From NCBI GenBank assembly GCA_012271225.1, contig JAAXGS010000022.1, positions 1 through 5,542 of the forward strand: a stretch of DNA of 5,542 nt. The letters are read 5' to 3'. The position numbers and the translations under genes were made by a program. This DNA is from Dehalococcoidia bacterium (lineage in GTDB: Bacteria; Chloroflexota; Dehalococcoidia; UBA6926). Under the pieces are notes generated by a model. The model was not told where the DNA came from. It ran no database searches and saw nothing but the letters and a program-made list of their open reading frames with translations. Every line of letters begins with the position of its first letter. The first letter of the stretch is position 1. Positions 1 to 5,057 of the stretch are shown piece by piece.

Positions 1-57
1 TGCCGTTCCGCCACCTCGGCCCGGATCGATCAGCCCGTGCATTGCCGTGTCGTTCAT
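1..57 (-). CDS. Possible 5' end of a further leftward gene, cut by the window edge
   Basis: On the minus strand an ATG at 57-55 opens a frame that stays open to the edge and reads MNDTAMHGLIDPGRGGGTA (19 residues). A second in-frame ATG is residue 6. It lies 84 nt downstream of the isomerase stop and has the same orientation, so it could be the next gene of the unit. I see no convincing Shine-Dalgarno before either ATG. The residues match no family I recognise, and 19 open codons in GC-rich DNA is weak evidence. The ATG overlaps a TAA (TAATG, 59-55) that ends another minus frame, but no convincing gene is seen in that frame. The rest of 58-141 shows nothing recognisable. Confidence 0.2.
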   Translation of the reverse strand, partial: MNDTAMHGLIDPGRGGGTA

Positions 58-141
58 TATGGCACGGTCTGACGCAACATGCGGCTACGGGCCACTCGGG
101 CTGTCCCACGCACGCGGGCCGCGTCGCAGACATCGGCCGGC

Positions 142-1779
142 CTATGCGCCGCCGCCGATGCGCTCCAGCAGATCGGCAAGTCGATCAAGTCCGCCGCGCG
201 TATCGTCGCCAAGACCCACGCGCAACAGGCGCCTCCCGCGTTGGATCAGCGCGCCGGCGTCGCCGGCGGCCTGCGCCGTAATCAACTGCCCGAACGTGTA
301 GTCGGTTTCCGGAACGGGAATATCATTCGCCACCGCGTTGTCCACCACCTGCAAAAAGAGTCCGGAGTCCGGCCCGCCCTTGTGGAGTTGGCCGGTGGAG
401 TGCAGGAATCGCGGGCCATAGCCGGCCGTGCTCGCGGCGGCTGCGCGCCGCCCCGCGGCGGCGCGCAGCCGCTGAACTGCATTCCATGTTTCATCGTCGG
501 GAGGCAGATAGACGTGCAGGCCGATGTAATCGCCGCGTGACGCTCCGTCCAGCCACTCTGTCAGGGCAGACTCAATTGCCGGATCGCTAATCGGGATGAT
601 GCGCGCGGGGCCGCCATTCGTTGACGCGGAACCCTGATCGCCCGCCATCGCGTCCCGCGCCAGGTCCTTGGCCAGCTGCACGTCCGGTTGATCAAACGGA
701 TTGATGCCGAGCGCCGCGCCCGCCGCGGCGGTGGCAATCTCCCACTGCATCATGAGCCTGCCGATCTCATACGGGTCATCAATGGTCTGCTCAATGAACG
801 CCCACTCCGGGACGCGGCCGCGCAAAGTCGCGGACGCTGCGGTTTCCATTTCGCTCCGGAGGCCGATGTGTACGATCAGGCGGTCATGCCAATCGTCGGC
901 GGAATCAGACATCGGCTCCTGGTCAATGGGCACGATGCCCACACCGTTCTTGCCGGTGCTCTCCGCGATCAACTGCTCGATCCACGCCGGAAGGCTGCGG
1001 AGTGTGGGCGACGTTATAAATGTGAGCTTGTCGCGGCCTGCGGCGGCGCATTCCGCCATGGCTGCTCCCAGCCTGAGCGCCAGGCGCGTCTCCTCTGCCG
1101 ACATATCCCGAACGGACGGGACGGCGTCCACAAGCCTGCGCAGGTCCATGCCGATGACGGCCGCCGGCACAAGGCCAAACTCACACAAGGCGGAATAGCG
1201 CCCCCCCACGTCGGACGGCGCGTGAAAGACCCGTCGAAATCCCCTTTCCCGCGCGAGCCGCTCGAGCGGCGTGCCGGGGTCCGTCACCGCGACGCATCGC
1301 GGGCCTGGCTGGATTCCTGCTTCGGACAGCCGCCGCCAGAAATAGTAGAGGAACGACAGCGTCTCCGTCGTGGTGCCTGATTTGCTTGACACGATGAACA
1401 GCGTCCGCGACAGATCCACGTTCTCCGCCAATGCGGCCACGGCCGCGGGGTGCGTGCTGTCCAGCACGGAGAGGCGCGGGTGCGCGGGTTGGTTGCCGAA
1501 CGTGGCCTGAAAAACCTCCGGGGCGAGACTTGAGCCGCCCATGCCGAGCACAACGGCATCACGAAACCCCTCCGCCGCGATCTCCTGGCCGAACTGCGTC
1601 AGATCAGGGATCCTGCCGCGCATGCGTGACGGCAGGTCAAGCCAGCCAAGCCGATCCGTAACCTCGGGCGTGCCGGGCGGGGCCCACAGCGTTGGGTCAA
1701 AGGCCAGCATTCGGCGGAGAAATCCGCCCGCCTCCCATCTCTGCAGCCGCGCCTCGATGCGCTCAGGGACTCCGCTCAT
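142..1779 (-). CDS. pgi: Glucose-6-phosphate isomerase, stand-alone form of the transaldolase/Pgi-fusion type
   Basis: Predicted cytoplasmic enzyme of 545 residues interconverting glucose-6-phosphate and fructose-6-phosphate. Visible in order: GMGGSSLAPEV (79-89) and SKSGTTTET (132-140), the SIS-fold sugar-phosphate loops; DVGGRYSALCEFGLVPA (190-206), matching the PGI signature; ESTGKNG (273-279), with Glu273 the likely catalytic base; INPFDQPDVQLAK (359-371), with Lys371 equivalent to the active-site lysine; and GYGPRFLHSTGQLHKGGP (453-470), with the His supplying the ring-opening histidine. The His motif lies after the FDQ/Lys motif, the reverse of E. coli Pgi; from memory this order is typical of the Pgi half of Tal-Pgi fusions. 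No transaldolase domain is attached: the protein begins directly at the Pgi part, and the upstream gene is unrelated. The ATG at 1779 has only a weak GGA-type ribosome site (GGAT, 7 nt before it). It is the last complete gene of the leftward unit, 125 nt after the asparaginase-like gene. A shift to another sugar phosphate cannot be excluded, but all catalytic motifs are present. Confidence 0.9.
   Translation of the reverse strand: MSGVPERIEARLQRWEAGGFLRRMLAFDPTLWAPPGTPEVTDRLGWLDLPSRMRGRIPDLTQFGQEIAAEGFRDAVVLGMGGSSLAPEVFQATFGNQPAHPRLSVLDSTHPAAVAALAENVDLSRTLFIVSSKSGTTTETLSFLYYFWRRLSEAGIQPGPRCVAVTDPGTPLERLARERGFRRVFHAPSDVGGRYSALCEFGLVPAAVIGMDLRRLVDAVPSVRDMSAEETRLALRLGAAMAECAAAGRDKLTFITSPTLRSLPAWIEQLIAESTGKNGVGIVPIDQEPMSDSADDWHDRLIVHIGLRSEMETAASATLRGRVPEWAFIEQTIDDPYEIGRLMMQWEIATAAAGAALGINPFDQPDVQLAKDLARDAMAGDQGSASTNGGPARIIPISDPAIESALTEWLDGASRGDYIGLHVYLPPDDETWNAVQRLRAAAGRRAAAASTAGYGPRFLHSTGQLHKGGPDSGLFLQVVDNAVANDIPVPETDYTFGQLITAQAAGDAGALIQRGRRLLRVGLGDDTRGGLDRLADLLERIGGGA
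437..472. repeat. Perfect 16-bp inverted repeat with 4-nt loop inside the isomerase gene
   Basis: Left arm 437-452 (GCGGCTGCGCGCCGCC) and right arm 457-472 are exact reverse complements around the loop CCGC (453-456). The pairing continues outward through a G-T wobble and a C-G pair (435/474). The element is almost pure G+C and would form a very stable hairpin in mRNA or cruciform DNA. It falls on residues about 436-448 of the isomerase, an Ala/Arg-rich stretch just before the conserved GYGPRFLHSTGQ motif. There is no T-tract, so it does not look like a normal intrinsic terminator. Confidence 0.9.
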
Positions 1780-1845
1780 GTCTCATATCCGTGTAATCAG
1801 AAACAACAGGCGCCGCAACCGTCATGCGTCCTCGTCATCATGCCG

Positions 1846-1862
1846 CCGCGTGGCTGACGCGG
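1846..1862 (-). repeat. Small hairpin between the asparaginase-like and isomerase genes (distal)
   Basis: CCGCGT (1846-1851) and ACGCGG (1857-1862) form a perfect 6-bp stem around a 5-nt loop. It directly abuts the hairpin at 1862-1883 (they share base 1862), so the two could stack or compete. No run of T follows in the leftward direction, so termination is doubtful. An mRNA-stabilising or attenuating role is conceivable but only inferred. Confidence 0.5.
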
Positions 1863-1883
1863 CAACAGGCCGCCGGCTGTTGC
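1862..1883 (-). repeat. Hairpin 22 nt after the asparaginase-like stop codon
   Basis: GCAACAG (1862-1868) and CTGTTGC (1877-1883) form a perfect 7-bp stem with an 8-nt loop. It lies just downstream of the asparaginase-like stop at 1905, where a 3' hairpin would be expected, but lacks a U-tract. A similar CAACAGGC-GCCG string recurs nearby at 1805-1816 without a pairing arm. It could be a weak, factor-dependent terminator or a processing site that sets the level of the isomerase relative to the two upstream genes. Confidence 0.45.
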
Positions 1884-1904
1884 GCCGTCCGCTGCCCTGA
1901 GGCA

Positions 1905-3257
1905 TTAGTGCGTGTCAAAGATGTCCTGATAGCGCTCGATCTCGTGGAGCAATCGCTGCTGCTCCTCCGGGGCAGGATTGTCGAGATCGGTGAGAGCCGT
2001 CAGCGGGCCGAGCGCGCGAATCGCGAGGACGAGCAACAGCCGCGCCTTGACCGCAGAGAGGTTGTCCGCCGTCACGAACAGGCTCTGATCGCGTTCACGC
2101 GGAATGCGCCCGCGCAGTCCGCGGCTCGCCAGCACAACGGGGATGCCGTGGCGCGCGACCGCCTCCTCAAGCGCCGGGTGCTGCAATCCGTGGGGCGCTC
2201 CGCTGTACGCGAACCCCTCGACGACAATTCCGTGCCCCGGGTGGTTCTCGTCCGCCGCGCGTTCCTCCAGCGCCCGCCTGACGAAGGCGCCAATCGGCAC
2301 ATCGTCCGCGCCCGCGTACGTCTTGACGATGTCGACGCGGGGCAGCGCCAAGGGCAGGGGGCTCTTGCTGTTCACGCGTGACCCGGCCGTGTGCAGTCGC
2401 GTCGGTTCAAAGTAGAAAGACACGCGGTCAGCCTCAATGGATCCGATGGCCGACGCCGATCCGCCCAGCGCCGCGAACCCGCCCGGCCGCTGATTCGTCT
2501 TTGTCACGTCGCGCGCCGGAAAGATCTGCTCATCCAGCACGACCATCACGCCCTTGCGGGCCGCCTCCGGCGAGGCCGCCACGCGCACCGCGTCCCACAG
2601 ATTCCAGTCGCCGTCGTTGCCGATACTGCCGTGCCTGCGCTGGGCCGCAGCCACCACAACAGGCTTGATCGAATCGACCACATAGTGGAGGAAACAGGCC
2701 GTTTCCTCCGTTGTGAACGTGCCGTGGGGCACAACGCACCCGTCCACGTCCGGACGGGCGAGCGCGCTGTTGACGGTATTGGCGATGAGGACAAGCTCAC
2801 GCATGGTGAACGTCTCCCCGCCGCGGCGCAGCTCCTCTCCGGTGTCGGGGTCGATGACACGCTCGATGCGCAGGTGCGCCGTGTCTGACAGCAGGCCGTT
2901 CCGCCCGTTGGTGTCGACGCCAAACCTGTCGATCTCCTCGATGACCCGTTCCGCGGCCAGGTGAAAGGATGAATACGTCTCCGCCGGCTCATGCCCCGGC
3001 TCCATATAGGGGAGCAGATAGAGGCCGTCCTCAGGAGTGAGCGTCACTTCATGGAACGCATCCTCACCGTCTGCGGCCGCCCGGGAGTGGCCGTCCCTGT
3101 CCTCCCGCGCGATCCGCACGGTCACGGGTTGGTGGAGACGCTGGGCGCGGAGAACGTTGAGCGGGCCTCCCGCCCTGTGCGACGTGACGAGCGGCAGGCC
3201 GTTCTGAATTGTGCCGCCCGTTGGGACGATGACAATCGTTGGCTTGTTCGTCGTCAC
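1905..3257 (-). CDS. Asparaginase-fold amidohydrolase with altered active site and large insert
   Basis: Predicted 450-residue soluble protein of the type I/II L-asparaginase superfamily (usually about 330 residues). Visible: TGGTI (13-17, nucleophile Thr16); VDGCVVPHGTFTTEETACF (171-189), the second Thr motif; KPVVVAAAQRRHG (198-210); GVMVVLDEQIFPARDVTKTN (236-255), with Lys253 matching the catalytic lysine; and LFVTADNLSAVKARLLL (393-409), the C-terminal substrate-side helix. Two departures: HGT-Asp-T has become HGT-Phe-T (Phe181), and about 70 extra residues lie between the first and second Thr motifs (roughly 20-150). Asparagine may therefore not be the substrate; an amidase on another compound is my inference. 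The GTG at 3257 is chosen because the frame upstream to an ATG at 3368 overlaps the amidohydrolase gene by about 90 nt and encodes an Arg/Thr-rich stretch without family resemblance. From the GTG the conserved beta-strand starts within 7 residues, and the gap to the preceding stop is 19 nt. It is therefore cotranscribed with the amidohydrolase. Confidence 0.85.
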   Translation of the reverse strand: MTTNKPTIVIVPTGGTIQNGLPLVTSHRAGGPLNVLRAQRLHQPVTVRIAREDRDGHSRAAADGEDAFHEVTLTPEDGLYLLPYMEPGHEPAETYSSFHLAAERVIEEIDRFGVDTNGRNGLLSDTAHLRIERVIDPDTGEELRRGGETFTMRELVLIANTVNSALARPDVDGCVVPHGTFTTEETACFLHYVVDSIKPVVVAAAQRRHGSIGNDGDWNLWDAVRVAASPEAARKGVMVVLDEQIFPARDVTKTNQRPGGFAALGGSASAIGSIEADRVSFYFEPTRLHTAGSRVNSKSPLPLALPRVDIVKTYAGADDVPIGAFVRRALEERAADENHPGHGIVVEGFAYSGAPHGLQHPALEEAVARHGIPVVLASRGLRGRIPRERDQSLFVTADNLSAVKARLLLVLAIRALGPLTALTDLDNPAPEEQQRLLHEIERYQDIFDTH

Positions 3258-3276
3258 AATCCGCGCCCCGGTGTCT

Positions 3277-4275
3277 CTAGGAGTTCCGTTCGTCTCCCGC
3301 GGGGATTCCAAACAGACGCGCGGCGTTGCCGCCGAGTATCGCGTCCCGGTCGCCCTCCGGGATGTCAAGCTCGGTCACGTCCGCCTTCATCGGCGGGATG
3401 ACGGTGTAGGGGTAGTCCGTGCCGAACATGATCATGTCGTTCCCCATCAGTTCACGGGCGAACATGATGGCCGGCCTGAGCCGTGAGACGGTATCGATGT
3501 GGACCCGCTTAAAATACTCCCACGGGCCCTTGTCGTTCTCCCCCCAGTGACCGGCGCGCGGCCCGCCGGTCCGGTTCAGCCGCCCCATGATGAACGGCAG
3601 GGTGCTTCCCAGATGGCAGAGAACGAATTGCAGATTTGGGTGGCGCTCCATCACGCCACTCAGGATGATGCGCATCATTGCGGCGGATGAGTCAAACAGG
3701 AATCCCATGTTCACCGCCATGGTCCAGCCCTGCAGGTGGTGGGCCATGACCGGCCAGCTTGGGTGGATCATGATGACCGCGCCCAACTCCTCCGCCCGCG
3801 CATAGATGGGCCACAGGTCCGGCTCATGCAGCTGCTTGCCCGCCACGTTCGAGGTCAGCATGACGCTGCGCAGGCCAAGCTCATTCACGGCGCGATTCAG
3901 CTCCCGGAGTGACGCGTCCGCGTCAAGCAGGGGCAGCGTGCCCATTCCGACGAATCGATCCGGGTTCTCTCTCTGAATTTGGGCGATGCCCTCATTTGCG
4001 GCGGCGGCCAGTTCCACGTTCAACACGGGATCATCGGCCACCTCTCCGGCGGGGACGATGCAGCTCATCACGTGCATGTCCACTCCCGCCTCCTCCATGT
4101 CAGTGACGCGCGCGTCAAGCCGGTACATGCCCGCGGGCAGGGTGTAGGTGTCCATGTCGCTGACGTGAAAAATGATGTCATCGCCGCGGCGTTCCATATA
4201 CGGGTACGCGCTGCGGTTCAGCAGCAACCCGATGTACTCCGGCACGGCGAAATGATTATGCGTGTCAATGTGCAT
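3277..4275 (-). CDS. Amidohydrolase-2 / ACMSD-like metal-dependent decarboxylase or hydrolase
   Basis: Predicted cytoplasmic TIM-barrel enzyme of 332 residues from the amidohydrolase-2 family, which includes aminocarboxymuconate-semialdehyde decarboxylase (ACMSD), gamma-resorcylate decarboxylase and related enzymes. The metal site is complete: DTHNH (4-8) gives His6 and His8, MIHPSW (169-174) gives His171, LCHLGSTLPF (219-228) gives His221, and FGTDYPY (284-290) gives Asp287. The stretch ERHPNLQFVLCHLGSTLPF followed by GRLNR is typical of the ACMSD branch, as is the C-terminal GNAARLFGI (316-324). Length agrees with the family. A decarboxylase of an unsaturated or aromatic carboxylate, or a lactone/amide hydrolase, would fit; the substrate cannot be read from sequence. 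The start at 4275 is preferred over an in-frame ATG at 4290 because GAGG (4288-4285) sits 9 nt before it and the HxH motif then falls at the usual position; the upstream ATG has no ribosome site. It is the first gene of the leftward unit. Confidence 0.88.
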   Translation of the reverse strand: MHIDTHNHFAVPEYIGLLLNRSAYPYMERRGDDIIFHVSDMDTYTLPAGMYRLDARVTDMEEAGVDMHVMSCIVPAGEVADDPVLNVELAAAANEGIAQIQRENPDRFVGMGTLPLLDADASLRELNRAVNELGLRSVMLTSNVAGKQLHEPDLWPIYARAEELGAVIMIHPSWPVMAHHLQGWTMAVNMGFLFDSSAAMMRIILSGVMERHPNLQFVLCHLGSTLPFIMGRLNRTGGPRAGHWGENDKGPWEYFKRVHIDTVSRLRPAIMFARELMGNDMIMFGTDYPYTVIPPMKADVTELDIPEGDRDAILGGNAARLFGIPAGDERNS

Positions 4276-4284
4276 GCGCGACGA

Positions 4285-4288
4285 CCTC
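4285..4288 (-). promoter_or_regulatory. Ribosome binding site deciding the amidohydrolase start
   Basis: GAGG on the minus strand, 9 nt before the ATG at 4275. The competing ATG at 4290 overlaps this element and has no purine-rich stretch before it, so 4275 is the better start. Confidence 0.5.
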
Positions 4289-4303
4289 ATGGATGCTGTG
4301 ATA

Positions 4304-4366
4304 CGTGAACCGCTCTGCGGTCATTGTAGCGCCCAACGGCGCGTGACAGAGCGTCTGCCGTTCACG
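4304..4366. repeat. Interrupted 14-bp inverted repeat in the divergent intergenic region
   Basis: The contiguous left arm CGTGAACCGCTCTG (4304-4317) is matched in reverse complement by CAGAGCG (4347-4353) plus GTTCACG (4360-4366), separated by a 6-nt interruption. Both 7-bp halves are perfect. The element surrounds the best leftward -10 candidate (TACAAT, 4328-4323). It could be an operator controlling the divergent promoters or a leader hairpin in the rightward transcript. This is seen directly; the function is inferred. Confidence 0.55.
4323..4349 (-). promoter_or_regulatory. Candidate promoter for the leftward amidohydrolase unit
   Basis: On the minus strand a good -10 box, TACAAT (4328-4323), lies 47 nt before the ATG at 4275. 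The best -35 match is CTGTCA (4349-4344), four of six consensus bases, but the spacer is only 15 nt. Start of transcription would be near 4316 and the leader about 40 nt long. The short spacer would suit a weak or activator-dependent promoter. Confidence 0.35.
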
Positions 4367-4389
4367 GTGCAGGAATCTAGTACCATTAG
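4361..4389 (+). promoter_or_regulatory. Weak candidate promoter for pyrE
   Basis: TTCACG (4361-4366) and CATTAG (4384-4389) are separated by 17 nt. The -35 matches consensus at four of six positions and the -10 at three of six. The stretch around it (4371-4390) is the most A+T-rich on this side of the intergenic region, which is the main support. The leader to the GTG at 4468 would be about 70 nt. Confidence 0.2.
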
Positions 4390-4452
4390 GGATGCGAGTG
4401 CGCGGTTCCGCGTTCAGCGTGGCGCATTCGTCGAGAGACCTTGAAGCCCGGG

Positions 4453-4460
4453 AAAGGAGA
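4453..4460 (+). promoter_or_regulatory. Strong ribosome binding site of pyrE, in a small hairpin loop
   Basis: AAAGGAGA is a near-perfect Shine-Dalgarno, with AGGAG ending 8 nt before the GTG at 4468. This selects that GTG over an in-frame TTG at 4441, which lies upstream of the element. CCCGG (4447-4451) can pair with CCGGG (4461-4465), which would present the ribosome site in a 9-nt loop right before the start codon. Confidence 0.75.
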
Positions 4461-4467
4461 CCGGGGC

Positions 4468-5025
4468 GTGACGGCATTGAGCCGGACAATCGGACTATCG
4501 CGTGAAGAGCGGATCAGGGAACTTGGGCAGGATCTGCTGAGCGCGGCGTATCTGCGTGGGAGCTTTGTGCTCCGCTCCGGCCGCACCAGTAACTACTACT
4601 TTGATAAGTACCTCTTTGAGACGAAGCCCAGCATCCTGCGCCGTCTCGCGGTGTTCATGGCTGATCTGGTGCCGCCCGGCACGGACCGCATCGCCGGGCC
4701 GGAGCTTGGCGCGGTTGCCCTCGCCACCGCCCTCTCCCTTGAAATGGGGCTGCCGTTCGTCATCGTCAAGAAGGAGCAGAAATCCTATGCGACGGGCAAC
4801 GTTGTTGAGGGGGAGCTCTTTGCGGGCGAGCGCGTCCTGCTTGTCGAGGACGTCGTGACCACGGGCAGTCAGGCCATTGAGGCGGGCATTGCCCTGCGCG
4901 CCGCCGGCGCGACGGTTTCAGACGTGCTGGTCGTTATCGACAGAGAGGAGGGGGCGGAGCAGATGCTCGCCGCCGCCGGCTATCAGTTGCGCGCGTTATT
5001 CCGCCGCCGCGATCTTGGCCTCTGA
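4468..5025 (+). CDS. pyrE: Orotate phosphoribosyltransferase
   Basis: Predicted 185-residue cytoplasmic enzyme of de novo pyrimidine synthesis, joining orotate to PRPP to give orotidine 5'-phosphate and pyrophosphate. Diagnostic parts: SGRTSNYYFDK (37-47), the N-terminal orotate-binding hood motif; AGPELGAVALA (76-86); VKKEQKSYATGNVVEGEL (100-117), the flexible catalytic loop with its lysines and the conserved TGN-EG; and VLLVEDVVTTGSQA (123-136), the PRPP-binding motif with the acidic pair Glu127-Asp128 and the TTG loop. Length is a little shorter than the common 200-215. The GTG start at 4468 is fixed by the strong Shine-Dalgarno at 4453-4460; a TTG at 4441 would add nine unsupported residues. 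Only 32 nt separate it from the next gene, so the two form an operon. No other pyrimidine gene is in view. Hypoxanthine/adenine-type PRTases are less likely because the orotate-specific hood and loop motifs are present. Confidence 0.93.
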   Translation: MTALSRTIGLSREERIRELGQDLLSAAYLRGSFVLRSGRTSNYYFDKYLFETKPSILRRLAVFMADLVPPGTDRIAGPELGAVALATALSLEMGLPFVIVKKEQKSYATGNVVEGELFAGERVLLVEDVVTTGSQAIEAGIALRAAGATVSDVLVVIDREEGAEQMLAAAGYQLRALFRRRDLGL

Positions 5026-5047
5026 ACCCCTGCAGACCCCGGGTGAC

Positions 5048-5053
5048 AGGTGA
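5048..5053 (+). promoter_or_regulatory. Ribosome binding site of the PyrE-like gene
   Basis: AGGTGA matches the anti-Shine-Dalgarno core, with AGG 7 nt before the ATG at 5058. It lies in the 32-nt gap after the pyrE stop and supports a separately initiated, cotranscribed gene. Confidence 0.65.
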
Positions 5054-5057
5054 TTCC

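Noticed and set aside
79..540. 153-codon open frame on the plus strand near the left edge
   Set aside because: Mostly antisense to the isomerase C-terminus, which carries clear family motifs; no ribosome site or known domain.
1257..1270. 14-bp perfect palindrome GCCGCTCGAGCGGC
   Set aside because: It has no loop and lies in ordinary conserved coding sequence (Leu-Glu-Arg-Leu-Ala). It is short enough to be expected by chance in GC-rich DNA.
688..1380. 230-codon open frame on the plus strand
   Set aside because: Antisense to the isomerase gene; the Arg/Ala-rich translation has no recognisable motif. Such long mirror frames are common in GC-rich genes.
1784..1830. Separate promoter for the isomerase gene (TTGCGG with TACACG at 17 nt on the minus strand)
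   Set aside because: The -10 matches only half of the consensus and nothing else supports it.
1824..2381. 185-codon open frame on the plus strand
   Set aside because: Antisense to the asparaginase-like gene, composition typical of a shadow frame, no motif.
3258..3368. Upstream ATG at 3368 as the start of the asparaginase-like gene
   Set aside because: It would overlap the amidohydrolase gene by about 90 nt and add 37 Arg/Thr-rich residues without family resemblance. The GTG at 3257 puts the first conserved strand at the N-terminus.
4441..4467. TTG at 4441 as pyrE start
   Set aside because: It lies upstream of the strong Shine-Dalgarno, has none of its own, and adds residues not needed by the family.
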